Shown: positions 30,981-41,926 of the stretch, piece by piece
Position numbering within the stretch: the stretch's first letter is position 1
Layout: each line of letters opens with the position of its first letter
Assembly (NCBI GenBank): GCA_030765055.1
Contig: CM060953.1
Coordinates: forward strand, 194,406,482-194,470,481
Source: Mantis religiosa
Lineage: Eukaryota; Arthropoda; Insecta; Mantodea; Mantidae
Length of the DNA: 64,000 bases
Direction of reading: 5' to 3'
Translations under genes and position numbers: made by a program
The notes under the pieces: generated by a model
Databases searched by the model: none
What the model was told of the DNA's origin: nothing
Seen by the model: the letters and a program-made list of their open reading frames with translations, nothing else

Positions 30981-32589
30981 ATTTACCAAACAACACAACA
31001 AATTCAAGGTACTCTCCTAGATAGTAATGTTTACATACACGTTTCTTTGTCTGTGGTCATCGGCACTGAACAAAATTCATGGAAAATATGACTTCAAATT
31101 TACAAAGACATTTGTTTTTCGTGTAAATATCTATATGATTCTTATGCGCTTTATATAATTATGTGCAGATCAGGAGCACGCCTTCTCATGTATTTCAGGT
31201 TTACCTTCTCTGCTAATGATAATAAACGGGCTATCCAGTAAAAACACTTAATTTATTAGTGTTAGTTAAATAAATAAAAGCTCACATCGCAGTACTCATC
31301 ACTCAAAATACGTGTATTTTAGCATTCCTAGCAGAAGCCGGCTTTTCTTTGAATCGTCCTGTTGTAGAATGCAGATAACATTATAAAACTAAGATTGATG
31401 TAACTTTAAGCATGAACAAAAGAAAATGAACACAGTTTTCTGCCAACTTTTACACTAATTGATCTGTCATTTCTCAATATAGCATATTAATCTTTGTGTG
31501 AACAACATTGGTACTACTGACTGACAGTATTGCCAACGATAGGCGTGCCAGAAACTAACCGACATGGATTTCGCCACAACATACCCCGCCAAAGCCATGA
31601 TACATTGAGAAGGAGGGACTACCCGACAGAGCGTTGAGGCGTATCGACCTAAAGGTGATCAGCGCTATGATCGTCCCTTATCGGGCCTTATCTAGTCGAT
31701 TACAAGAGTGAAATATTAGTAAGTTGATGTACAATAGGTTACGAAACACAAATAGAGCGATTGGAAGCTGTGTGTGTCTATGATATGTTTTCTCGCACCT
31801 GCCGATGTATGACACGTTGCTGTCCAGAAGACATGATTATATCTGAACAGACTATACATATACTGTACTCGCCGTGTACGTGCAATAAGCGGAGGTAAAC
31901 ATCTCTGTGTTGCGAATTTTTCCTATACGTCTTCTCGCTTTGTCATGTAGTAATTTCGTGGCAGATTCGAAATGGCACGAATCAATAGAATACTAACATA
32001 AAGGTGTCATACAAAGAACTTATAGTAACTTCCTTCAGCCTCTGTGGTTTTCTGTAAATAGACAAGACATGTTCGATGTGTCTTGTACAATAGTAAGCAT
32101 CCCTGTATTAGGAACATATCACGGAGGTACTACCCCCGGAGTCGCCCCTGCTTCTACTTCTTAAAATGTCTTACTGTTTTCTCACTTCAAGCTCAACGGC
32201 TGATTTACTTTGTAACTAGCTACTCACACTACATTACTTGCACGTTACCAATGACGTGGCTCGCATACATCTGCAATCAGTTAACGAGTGTGACTTATGA
32301 AGGGTCTTACCCTTTAACTTACAAATTAAAGGAGGTATTATTATAAAATTAATACTTGCAAAGTGCATTTATATGGATAAGACAACTGCAATCAGAGACA
32401 GATGATTTCACTGCATTATTACGTCAAGTACCACGAGCCCTAAGTTCCCTGAACACACAAGAAAGAAGGATAGATCTTGGTTCGTTGTTTTCAACATTAA
32501 GATCAATTTTCATGAAGGAGTTATATCTAACGAAATGTGAATGCAACTATTCCTACAATGGTTTATCTTGTTAACAGGAAAAACCATGA
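30981..32589. other. no recognisable gene
   Basis: This is 1.6 kb of AT-rich sequence. Open frames at 32083-32346 and nearby have no known motif. No tandem structure or tRNA-like boxes were seen. Confidence 0.4.
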
Positions 32590-32733
32590 TGTCAAACAGG
32601 TTTTTGTCTAGTAAACAAGATCCCAGTTATGGTGCCTCGCTGACACACATCCTTTCCCTTTTCTTATGTAGTTGTGTTTCATCCTGACAGTTCCATCTCT
32701 GTTTTCAAAGCCGTTAACTGCTACTTAAGTAAT

Positions 32734-33761
32734 ATGGGTCGAAAACGTCGTGAAACTACAGAAGGGAGAGAAATATACATTAAGTTATTCAAAAAGGAAA
32801 ATCTTTTCAAGAAATTGCAGAAACCACTGGAAGACCTAACAGTACAGTTGAAGACTATAACATACAGGTTTGTTCAGAACAAAACATAAGAAAATCAATC
32901 AAGAAATGGTCGTCCTGCACTGTAGCCGAGATGGAGAAATGACAGTTACATAGAAAAGTCAAGAAAAATCCTCTACTAATCGCACCAAAACTTGCTACTG
33001 CAGTTCAAACACACAGGAAAGTCCATTTCAGCACAAACTATAAGAAACGTGCTTTATGAAGCTGAGTATGGAGGCCGAACAGCCCGTAGAAAACCATACA
33101 TCAGTAAAATCAACAGAAAGAAGCGAGTTGCTTTTGCAAAAGAACATAAATACGATGGGTTTGATTTCTGGAAGAAGGCTGTATTTAATGACGAGAGTCA
33201 ATTTGAGCTCCTTAAGTCAAAAATGCGAGTAATAGTGTGGAGAAAAACTAAACACGTGCAGAGCTACTCGGTAACACTACGGCTTGTTTCAAAATGTGCT
33301 TGTCTCCTGGTTCCAAGAGGACATTTATTAATGACGCCTCCTAGCAACACATTAGGAAATAAAGTGCTACATTTAAAAACACGAGAAGTAATAACCAATA
33401 TCCATAGATTTATAAAAAAGGAATAATGGTCTGGGTCAGCTATAAAAATCTGGGGAAGGGTATCTGAGGCAACAGTTGTGTCTGAAAGCAGTTTAGGAGA
33501 GTTATTAAGGAAAGAAAAGTCATTGGTGCTAGTGCAACAACGTCCTTCTCTATGCCCAGTAAACAAAGATTAAGAACATGCACAAAATCTAATTTGGATG
33601 TTTTAATTCAGAAATAGTTAGGCGAACTATGAATAATTTTTAAAGCACAGAAAAACAAAGACCAACTTTGAAGAAAGTGCTTATGAAGATTAAAAATTCT
33701 ACTGACTTTCAACGCAGTGTCTGAACACTAAGAAGAGTTCTTTTGAAGCTAGGATTATTTG

Positions 33762-33802
<41 letters not shown>

Positions 33803-34651
33803 ACTAAGCGTGACAGACAAATTTTAATGGAACATCGCACCATACGTGCAAAAAGGCTTAAGTATTTACGAAATATTCGGAGATATCGAAGTCAAGTTTA
33901 TATAGTTTATATGGATGAAACTTATATAAATACAGCACACACTGGACCATATGCCTGGAGTGAAATACGGCCTACAGTTGTTTATCAAGCCTGCTGGAGA
34001 ACAGTATTTTGTTCCAAATGCCTATGTACTTTTTAAGATCCAACAGAAGCGTGGAGATTACTACCATAGTAAGAATTACAACTTAGTTTATAAGAGCTGC
34101 AAAACTGGCTTCCAGTAGGCGTCTGACGCACTGTGGCGATAAGTGCACTATCCCCACCCAAGCTGCTACTCATCCCTACCGCGCAGGATTCCTGTCAAGA
34201 TAAAATAATACATCTGTACATGAGTGCAAATGGTGTGGGGGATTTGTCTTTTATTGATGGAATTATCAACCATAACATTTAATATGTCCATAAGTGTGAA
34301 TAATATGAGTCCTTATGAGGATTATATTTTCACATAAGATAATGATCCAAAACTCACAGCTCTAGATGCAAGGTTATGGTTATTGTATAATACTTCACTA
34401 TGGATGCCAACATTATCGCAATCCCCAGACATGAATCCAATAGAGAATTTGTTAGGTATATTGGACAAAAATATTAAGACTCATAAGATATCTAATATAA
34501 AGGATCTAAAGAACGCTTTGCTAGAGGAATGACGTAAAAGTACAGTGGAAACAACAAAATATTTGGTTAAATCCATGCCGAGGACAGTGCAAGAGGTTAT
34601 AAAGAGGAATGGAGGGACAACCGTAAGATTCTACACCATTTTCAGTTTGTA
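32734..34651 (+). pseudogene. Tc1 transposase (DD34E), split in two parts
   Basis: The first part starts at the ATG at 32734 with MGRKRRETTEGREIYIKLFK (HTH), then HTGKSISAQTIRNVLYEAE, RKKRVAFAKEH and NDESQFELLKSKMRVIVW (first Asp). After the inserted element, the second part has MSANGVGDLSFIDGIINHN, DNDPKLTALDARLWLLYN (second Asp) and SQSPDMNPIENLLGILDKN (catalytic Glu), ending at about 34651. About 27 residues around the usual GGGSVMVWGCM are missing at the break. Several in-frame stops and shifts occur. The family excises and inserts at TA. Confidence 0.82.
33259..34219 (+). pseudogene. nested DDE transposase (DDE_3-type), multiple lesions
   Basis: Inside the Tc1 element, three frames in turn give KTREVITNIHRFIKKE, then VSEATVVSESSLGELL (HTH), and RDRQILMEHRTIRAKRLKY leading to VYMDETYINTAHTGPYAWS (first Asp), then VPNAYVLFKIQQKRGDYYH. 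This order matches insect DDE-superfamily endonuclease proteins of IS630-like type. A 39-A tract (33762-33800) lies inside the coding region, where an AAA-rich codon stretch would be expected. The second Asp and final acidic residue are absent. TIRs were not resolved. Confidence 0.7.
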
Positions 34652-35096
34652 GACGAATACTTATTTTGAATCCTATACTGTATATCTTTACTTTTGAATG
34701 TTTAACTATATTTATGTGAATAGGTACTATATGATTCTTTATAGTATTCTGTTTTTCACTAATCAATAAATAAGACATTGTCCCTGCTGTACTTTATTCT
34801 GATGATTTTCCACTATCCATAATCCTTAAACATAAACTCATGTATTAGACGAATAATTTTTGGAGTAACTATATGAGAAAGGTATGTAAATACAATATAT
34901 AAGATGCGTTTTTGTTTTTCTTCCTCCAAAGCGATCATATACGGAACCGCTTTAGTTTGCTGCATTCATTTGTTTTTACACCAAAAATGAAATTCGTAAA
35001 TGCAGTTCTATTAACAAGTACGAGTTTGTGAAGAGACTCCAGTGAATGCAGGGCATCAGATCTTTCCTGAAATATCCTACGCTTTATCTTACTTAA

Positions 35097-35371
35097 GCCC
35101 AAAGGTTGAGATCCGCTTCCTCGAAGAAAGTTTCTTATCCTTTCTGAATAAGGTCTACTCCTAGAGATTACGTAGGTTCACCACATACTTTTTTCGACCG
35201 CATTATATGCTTTCATTTTGCGTGAGCAAACCAAAAGCTTAGTGACATTTTAAAACCAAGCGTTTTGAGAATGTAACTAACATAGGTTTAAAAGACATGC
35301 AAGGAAAATTAGTCAGCATATGATTTCCGAAACCAGCCGTCCCGGGTTCGAATACCCTTAGTTCGGAATGA
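35097..35371 (+). repeat. diverged 280-bp direct repeat, unit 1 (tRNA-like B box)
   Basis: The unit begins GCCCAAAGGTTGAGATCC and contains TTCCTCGAAGAAAGTTTCTT, GCTTTCATTTTG and a CCCGGGTTCGAATACCC B-box-like motif, ending TTCGGAATGA. A related copy lies at 35804-36088 in the same orientation. The B box near the 3' end suggests a tRNA-related SINE or a duplication carrying one. Confidence 0.7.
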
Positions 35372-35803
35372 ACTTGTTCTTCCCCCATTTTTCCCGCCCC
35401 TTCAGGATATATAAAGAACAGACACGATTCTAATGAAAACCCCCACGGAGCAAGCCCAGTCCGTTAACGACTCCTTGACTTTGCAAACTCATGTTTCATT
35501 CTGTCACTCATTTCCTGCCATTTTTTTTTTGTGTTTCAGTGACAGAAGATCAGGCGACTGGACGGCGGACGGCCGTGTGGCGCTAGAATTGGCTTTGTGT
35601 AATTGTCTGTCCTGGTGTGGATAACACCAACGAGATACCTTAGGGAGGGAAGTTTGTATGGGTGGTCCCGCACGCATCGGGATCTCGTATCTGGAAACGT
35701 TAAGGACACCGCCTGCATCCGAACCTGTGTTCGTCCACTCCCTCCCTCCTGGGATATCCAGTAGATTATAATAAACCCTCTATGCGCTTCCCTCTATGCT
35801 CTA
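35372..35803. other. spacer between the two direct repeats; no gene recognised
   Basis: The spacer contains a tract TTTTTTTTTT at about 35521 and an open frame at 35433-35624 without known motif. Confidence 0.35.
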
Positions 35804-36088
35804 TGCCCAAAAGTTGAACACCCACTTCCTCGAAGAAAGTTTATCTTTTCTGAAAAAGTTCTGCTCCTCCTAGAGAATATGAAGGTTCACTGCATGTCCT
35901 TTCGACCACACTATTTGCTTTCATTTTGTGTGAGCCAACCAAAAACTTAGGGACATTTTCAAAATTAAAGTCAATAGCCTTCTGACGACGTAACTATCAT
36001 AGATTTAAAATACATACAAGGACAATTAGTCCGCTTCTGGTTTCTTAAACCATAGGTCCCGGGTTCGATCACCGTTGATTCGGAATGA
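35804..36088 (+). repeat. diverged 280-bp direct repeat, unit 2
   Basis: The unit has the same landmarks as the unit at 35097: GCCCAAAAGTTGAACACC, CTTCCTCGAAGAAAGTTTAT, GCTTTCATTTTGTGTGAGCC and CCCGGGTTCGATCACCG, then TTCGGAATGA. The two copies differ by scattered substitutions and small indels. Confidence 0.7.
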
Positions 36089-36117
36089 CGCAAGTTTATA
36101 TATATTCTTTGAAGTTT

Positions 36118-36455
36118 TACGGAGACGATATCGAATTGAGAGGTTATTTCCAGCAAGATGGAGCGATGTGCCATACATCTAATGACACCATGGAACTTGT
36201 AACCAATTTCTTTGACAATCGAATAATCTCAAAAGGTCTGTGGCCCCCAGATCATCTGACCTAACCTCACCGGATTTTTTCTTGTGTGGGTATCTAAAAA
36301 TTAGAGCGTACAAGAATAGGCCAGCGATAATTTATGTTCTCAAGGAAATAAGTAACAATGGCGAGGATACTCTCCGTAAAACTCCAGAGAATATGGTGAG
36401 ACGAGTACAAACATGTATAGATGCTGGTGGCGGACACTTCCAACATTTTCTCTGA
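36118..36455 (+). pseudogene. DDE transposase C-terminal fragment (Tc1/mariner superfamily)
   Basis: One frame gives DIELRGYFQQDGAMCHTSND (second catalytic Asp) to ISKGLWPP. A shift near 36240 leads to SSDLTSPDFFLCGYLKIRAY (third Asp, about 38 residues after the second) and RRVQTCIDAGGGHFQHFL with a stop at 36455. The last motif is common at the C-terminus of an insect transposase group with the QQDGA...H signature. The N-terminal two thirds are missing. Confidence 0.75.
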
Positions 36456-36588
36456 GATGTAAATAGTGTAGTGTAATCTCCCAATTGTGTATTATATTCA
36501 CCCAAAGTTGCACGTGTGTCCTATTATTGGTTCAAAAGTTATGGCGCAATGAAATGGTTCAGGTTTATATGGATCGCACTGTACATAT

Positions 36589-37069
36589 TGTGGCTTTGTG
36601 GGTTCGTGAAATTAAAAGTCTAATTGCACAAACTCAAAATGTTCTTTATTTCCACCGAATTACAGTTGGAACACTTGCTGATCACATATAATTACGTAGC
36701 GCACACAATTACAATTCACCAGTTCGTCTGTTACAGGTCCACTCCACACTCACAATTACATACAACTCCTCTGATACACGTACACAGTCTTCCAGTCCGT
36801 TCTCTAGCACAGCGCTCCTCACGGCTGCTCGCCAAAAACTGAACTCTCTTCAGGCCAGCGCGTCGCTTATATAAGACCAACTGATCTATCTAGAAGGACG
36901 TCTGTTCCAGACGTCAGGGGGAGGGGAAAGAGGCGGCCAGCGACCAGTGATACTTTCCTCACCATCTCCTTCAGTGAACGCCACAAGATAAATGGGTAGG
37001 CGTAGGCTAAATGCCTCCTGTCACCCACCCAGCTGCTAGCTGGCCGTGCCTTCCGATAATTAGGTGACA
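36589..37069 (-). mobile_element. solo LTR (481 bp) with ATAT target duplication
   Basis: The segment begins TG and ends CA and is flanked by ATAT on both sides (36585-36588, 37070-37073). A TATATAAG box on the minus strand (about 36868-36875) and an AATAAA polyadenylation signal read on the minus strand at about 36643-36649 set the orientation: U3 to the right, U5 to the left. No internal retroelement coding is nearby, so it is a solo LTR left by recombination. A 4-bp target duplication fits Gypsy-type elements. Confidence 0.78.
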
Positions 37070-37264
37070 ATATTTAAGGCAGAATTAAAATTGCTAGGCC
37101 CTTTACTAATATAAGTCATCCGTCATACCAGTCGATGAATGAAATTGAAGAAATGATGCTCAAATGAGTCCAGAGACCACAGAGCTTAGAGCTACCCTAC
37201 ATTCATATTTTAAAGTCTGTTTAGTTAACTGGTGTGCACGTCGGCCGCTGCCTTTGAGGAACCT

Positions 37265-37775
37265 TTATAATCGTTTTACATCGACCAGACCGTTCTGCAA
37301 GGTTGCCACCTTTCTCGATACGTCATGGGTATGGTACGAGGTTTTGTCTAAATAAATTATCTTATGTCCACTACTGCAAGACTTCCTTAGTTTTGACAAT
37401 ATATATCGCCAAGCTACAATTGTACTGGATTCCATAATAACCCTTATCTTATTCAAAGTACGGTATTTGAAACCCAGCTCCTTTAGGAGACCGCGCAAAG
37501 TGCAGTGCCCATAAGGAAAATCACAAATTTCTTGCAAATGTGCAACCAATTCGTCTAAGGTGGGCGCTCTCCCTTTTGCATAGAATCTTTAAATTTCTCG
37601 ACGAATTAAAACACATGTGAAATAATCTACTTTAGAGAAACATTTCCTTTTGTTTTCACACTTGATCGGCGTCTTTGGTATTCCTTTCGTCACAATATTT
37701 CTTACTGTATTTCTGTGAATACCCAGAATTTGTCATCAGGTTCATTGCACGACCCCTTACCAAGATTATTTGTCA
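37265..37775 (-). pseudogene. DDE_3-type transposase fragment
   Basis: On the minus strand: GIHRNTVRNIVTKG (HTH), a degraded linker, GRAPTLDELVAHLQEICDF, TLRGLLKELGFKYRTLNK, ILSKLRKSCSSGHKIIYLD, then KTSYHTH. The expected YLDETW has Glu changed to Lys. An in-frame TAA lies before RFYAKGRAP. The catalytic C-terminal half is absent. The layout is the same as in the nested element at 33.3-34.2 kb, but the sequence is clearly diverged from it. Confidence 0.72.
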
Positions 37776-38989
37776 TCACATATTTATGTGTTCAAAACAA
37801 GCGCTTGAATTTGCTTAGAAACAGTTCCCGTTATAACTTTGTTTTGTGAGGCTTTTCTAGTAATATAACTCGGCCCAGTTATTCACACTATTGTCATCAC
37901 TTTGATTATTTTCACTTGACTGAAAGTAATCTACTACTTGATTTGCATTTATCACTGCATTTCCCTCCTACGGTCTCCACATCGTGACACACAACGAATT
38001 TCTGCACGTAATGAAACAGATCAACTGGAAGTTGGAACTTTGGCAACTGACACTCCACGTGGAGTAGACATGCGACTGTCACTTCGAGAAAATCAGGGTT
38101 GCTATTGGTCCTCAACGCCATTGTTCCATTTCTGAAGTGTGGAGATAGATTTATGACGGTTATTAGTGGGCGGGGGGCTCAGGTTCCTTTGAGCGGTCAA
38201 CTGCACTCCCGTTCATTAGACAGACTTTACGATAAGTGAGTTATCCAGAAAAAACCCTTATGCAGATAACTCTCTGCGTCTTTTTCACGGAATTTAGGTT
38301 CTTAACGTAGTCTAAAATTAATCATTCTGCAAATTGGTTGCAACAATCGCTACGAAAATGCGGCGCGACTATACTGTGACAAAACAATATCCGTGGTAGC
38401 CTCGATATATCTATGAACTGAGCACTGACACCTATGACCTATGATTTCTGATGCTGTAAACATCAATGCTATTATCCTTGTTACGTAACACGATGTTAAG
38501 GTAATACGTAAGGAAGCAACAAGAAACTCCTTACTAGTGATGTGTCGTGATTAATGGTGAGCCAGCTTACAAAATACAGCCATGCTCTTCCTAACCGCAT
38601 ACGGCTGCTTTTGCTGCCTAACTGGATTATCGGACGATTAACTGCAGCTCGAAACCAAATACCTCAAACCATTGTGGATTATCTAAGTGCTTTGGGCTTC
38701 AGCCTCAAATGAAATTGGAAGCATCTCTTTGGTTTAATAGACAACTCTGTGCCACTGATTCTACAGGAGGCGAACAGGCCGCAGTTTTCTCTCCGAATAT
38801 GTATGTAAGCGTTTAATAAATGTCAAATTTCCACAAAAACGGCATAAAGAAACAGTGATGGTTGTCTATTATGTGTTTCAAATGGGAAGGTGTTTGTCCT
38901 TGAGTGCTAATCGGAGTCCCGCGGTGTTGTCGTATTTCATTCCCTCTAATCTGTTTCATATAACCTTGCCCCGCTGACATGTGCAATAA
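37776..38989. other. no recognisable gene
   Basis: Only short open frames (37912-38121 minus, 37938-38135 plus) without known motifs. Confidence 0.4.
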
Positions 38990-39233
38990 GCCGCGCCGTA
39001 GCTCAGTGATTAGACCGCTTGGCTCTCACCAAGACGGCCCGGGTTCGATCCCAGACGACCGCAAAGTGAAATTTGTGATGGACAACACGGCACTGGGGCG
39101 GGTTTTCTCCGGGATCTCCGGTTTCCCCCGCCATCTCATTCCACCGGTGCTCCATCTTCATCTCATGTATCATCAGTATCATCGCCTGCGGTGCCGTATG
39201 TAGTAAAAGCGGGCGTTAAACACTACACACACT
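38990..39233 (+). mobile_element. tRNA-derived SINE, family A (copy 3)
   Basis: The A box region is CCGTAGCTCAGTGATTAGAC and the B box is GGTTCGATCCC. The body is nearly the same as in the copies at 9.3 and 26.8 kb, ending TAAACACTACACACAC. A target duplication is not clear (perhaps GTGCAA). Confidence 0.9.
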
Positions 39234-39509
39234 CCGCGTGCAACTACCCTCCCCCTCATCCTAATTGGCTAATACTTTCGCGCCATAGGCCATAGGCGGT
39301 GCCTTCCCGTCACATTGAAACCTCCAGTAAACGTCATAATAATTGCCAGGAAGATAGATAAAATCATACAAACAAGAATATGAAGGCATGCAAAAATAAT
39401 GAAGATTATAATGAAAATGAGCAAGTTGAAACTGAAACAAGTTTATAATGAAAGGCCTTCGGCCTTTTTCACTGGGATTTTTAAACCAGCACACATACCT
39501 TGCAAAAAT

Positions 39510-39889
39510 GCTTGTCTTTGAGTCTTAAAAGTCGTGTCACGCCATACTTGTCGTGTGTCCTTCATTCAGCCAAGTCTCGTCAAGGTAGTACATTTTGCGA
39601 CTTGTATCCCGCTACAGTCTGATTGTCCTTAAATAACGTCTTCGCCACACTGCAATATCGCCCCTGGAGTGGTAAGTTTTCCTGTTGTCTCAATTTCATG
39701 TCGCGATGTTCCTACGCATCTAACACACCTGTAGGTTCAGAGCATCAGCTGTTCGGCTTCTCTCACTGACAAAGACGGATTCTTCTCTGTGAGTGCATTA
39801 AACACATGCACCACAATTATTTTTTCGCCGCTTTGTAAAGGTTTGCCGTTGCGATGCTTCAGCGAAAAACTGGCGCTAGACTCTGCCAT
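39510..39889 (-). pseudogene. DDE_3-type transposase, internally deleted
   Basis: The minus-strand ATG at 39887-39889 begins MAESSASFSLKHRNGKPLQS, then KIIVVHVFNALTEKNPSLSV and REAEQL. After a stop and frame changes the catalytic start appears as MYYLDETWLNEGHTTSMA (first Asp). N-terminus and first catalytic motif lie only about 200 bp apart, with a degraded middle, and the C-terminal half is missing. This is a third member of the same broad transposase group as at 33.3 and 37.3 kb. Confidence 0.72.
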
Positions 39890-41387
39890 TATACATATAA
39901 GTAGACGCGCAATAAACGATCAATAAAATAATTTAGCTCTCACACTCGGCATAGCACACCGTCGAATGGCGATATATGACTAATCCAGTTCAAAACAAGG
40001 TCAGTGATAAAAGTCATATAAACAAATATGTCATCACTACCGCTAAATCACGTGATATCGTGTTATGTGCTTGAGAGCAAAGGAACCTCCTCTTTACTTC
40101 GTTTAAGAATTAACATGCATTTCAGATAAATCAACTCTGTTGCGTAATATATTTAATTAAAACAGTTACGAAAATATAAATTTGACAATTCTCTTCCAAC
40201 ATATAAAGACATATCACCATGTTAAATAACGAACTAATTTTTACCGCACAAGTCTGCACCACAACAGCAGCCAATGAAATGTGATAAGGTCACGTGACCG
40301 TTAAGAGATACGGGGCTAGCTTATGTGAAACAAGGATTAGAGAATGTGTCTATTCTCTTAGAGAAAAAACTGATCCACGACGAAAGAAAGAGTAATGTAT
40401 TTAACATAACCGTAAACCCATATTTTTTAGCTCAAATAGTTTTCCTAATACAAATAAATAAAGTAGATACCATTATATTATAACAATGCATTGCGACGTA
40501 AGCACTGTAATGAATATCATTATTGGTTGGCATGTATGCGTGAACGTATATTTAAAATTACTCAGAATTGAAACGTAAACATTTGACAAACGTGATAAAA
40601 GAAATATGTACTTTGAATAAGCCAAGGTGTTTGTTAAATTCGATGAGAGGAAACGATACACTTCTTGCTGGTCTGGCAGAACGTGTCTGGTCACATTATA
40701 TCTTTGTTTATAAATGGTTCGTAATCTCTATTTACTCTAGAGAGTTCAAAGCAGCATTGTTCAGTTACTCTTACAAGAAAAAGTGTATCAGCTGGATCAA
40801 TGAAACACGATCCACCTTATCCCTCTTACTACTGCTAGAACAATCCGATATAGTTAATGTGGGCTCAAATTATATTGCAAACAAAACCAATATTTTTTAA
40901 ACTGATTGATGTTTCTGGCGATATGATTCTCCAGCTTAATCAGCCGCACGCTCGGACGAAATATTTGTGGCGTTTTCCTCCACTCGCAGCAGATAGGATG
41001 CACGTTGACTGTTTGGAAAATCCAAATCGAGATTTGATTAGGTAAGCGTCATGAGATCTCCTTCAGGTGTAGATTTTTAGTGACAGAAATAACATTTTAT
41101 ATGACTCCGATTTCGTAATATATTATTTAATTATTTAATTTGGATTACATTTGACTCCAACTTTCTTTCTTAATGCATCACTGTAATTACCTCCAACACA
41201 TCGATAAATCCTTATTTTCAAGTTAATATATATAATTTCTGTTAATTACTTAAAATTCATCACTTCTGAACGTCCACTCGTCACTATTACGAATACAGAA
41301 TAACTCTTTTTGAAGGTTATTAATTTTCAGTTACAAAACGTTTATATTCACAGCAACATTTTGCCATCGTCAGGAAACAAGAATAAA

Positions 41388-41389
<2 letters not shown>
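39890..41389. other. no recognisable gene
   Basis: 1.5 kb of AT-rich sequence with short open frames (40568-40900, 40857-41045) that show no known motif. Confidence 0.4.

Positions 41390-41447
<58 letters not shown>
41390..41447 (+). repeat. (TA)n microsatellite
   Basis: An uninterrupted alternating TA run of 58 bases. Confidence 0.98.
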
Positions 41448-41449
<2 letters not shown>

Positions 41450-41655
41450 AGATTATTGATGTTTTCGTAACTATCGTTACTCCTCTATTAATTTTGTGAT
41501 TGGTCAATTTACTGCTACGTCATCACAATACGTAATACAATTATTATTACAGCCAATCACAAAATTACACATATATTGTCATTACATGGCCTACTAAGTC
41601 ATATCAGAACACAATATTCATATAAAAAAGTCTAACTAAAACATATCGTTACACG

Positions 41656-41913
41656 TTGAATGACTTATTCACGAAGAAATTGACAAGGAACACAATAAGA
41701 TTGGGAAAACTGCGTGAGACATCAGATAAACTACAAGACGACTTTTGGAAAGAAATAGCACGTAACGAGATTTTGGAACCTATCATCATAAATTTGCAGT
41801 ACTCAGACGTTGAAGACAATGCCAAATACGAATTATCTCTTAACGTAACAGTCACAGCTATACGGATGTACCGCTGGTATTTTCGTTGGATTAGAAAAAT
41901 AAGTAATTCATAA
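41656..41913 (+). other. unrecognised 85-codon open frame
   Basis: The open frame begins MNDLFTKKLTRNTIRLGK and is Lys/Arg- and Asn-rich, with no motif I recognise. It lies immediately upstream of the 3' end of a minus-strand LINE and could be chance or part of an unknown element. Confidence 0.2.
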
Positions 41914-41926
41914 ACTATAATTAACT

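Larger units (their letters stand above)
32590..34867 (+). mobile_element. Tc1-like transposon interrupted by a second DNA transposon
   Basis: An N-terminal Tc1 transposase part (32734-33258) and a C-terminal part (34220-34651) lie in the same orientation, separated by about 960 bp that carry a different transposase. The right end CGAATAATTTTTGGAGTAAC at about 34850-34869 looks like a Tc1-type TIR. I did not find its left partner, so the left border is approximate. Confidence 0.7.

Noticed and set aside
33426..33445. MVWVS as the Tc1 motif MVWGCM
   Set aside because: The surrounding residues (SAIKIWGRVSEATVVSES) fit the nested DDE_3-type transposase better; the true Tc1 continuation starts at 34220.
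39451..39467. Hairpin AAAGGCC-TTC-GGCCTTT followed by T's, like a bacterial terminator
   Set aside because: Isolated in eukaryotic repeat-rich DNA with no gene ending there; probably chance.
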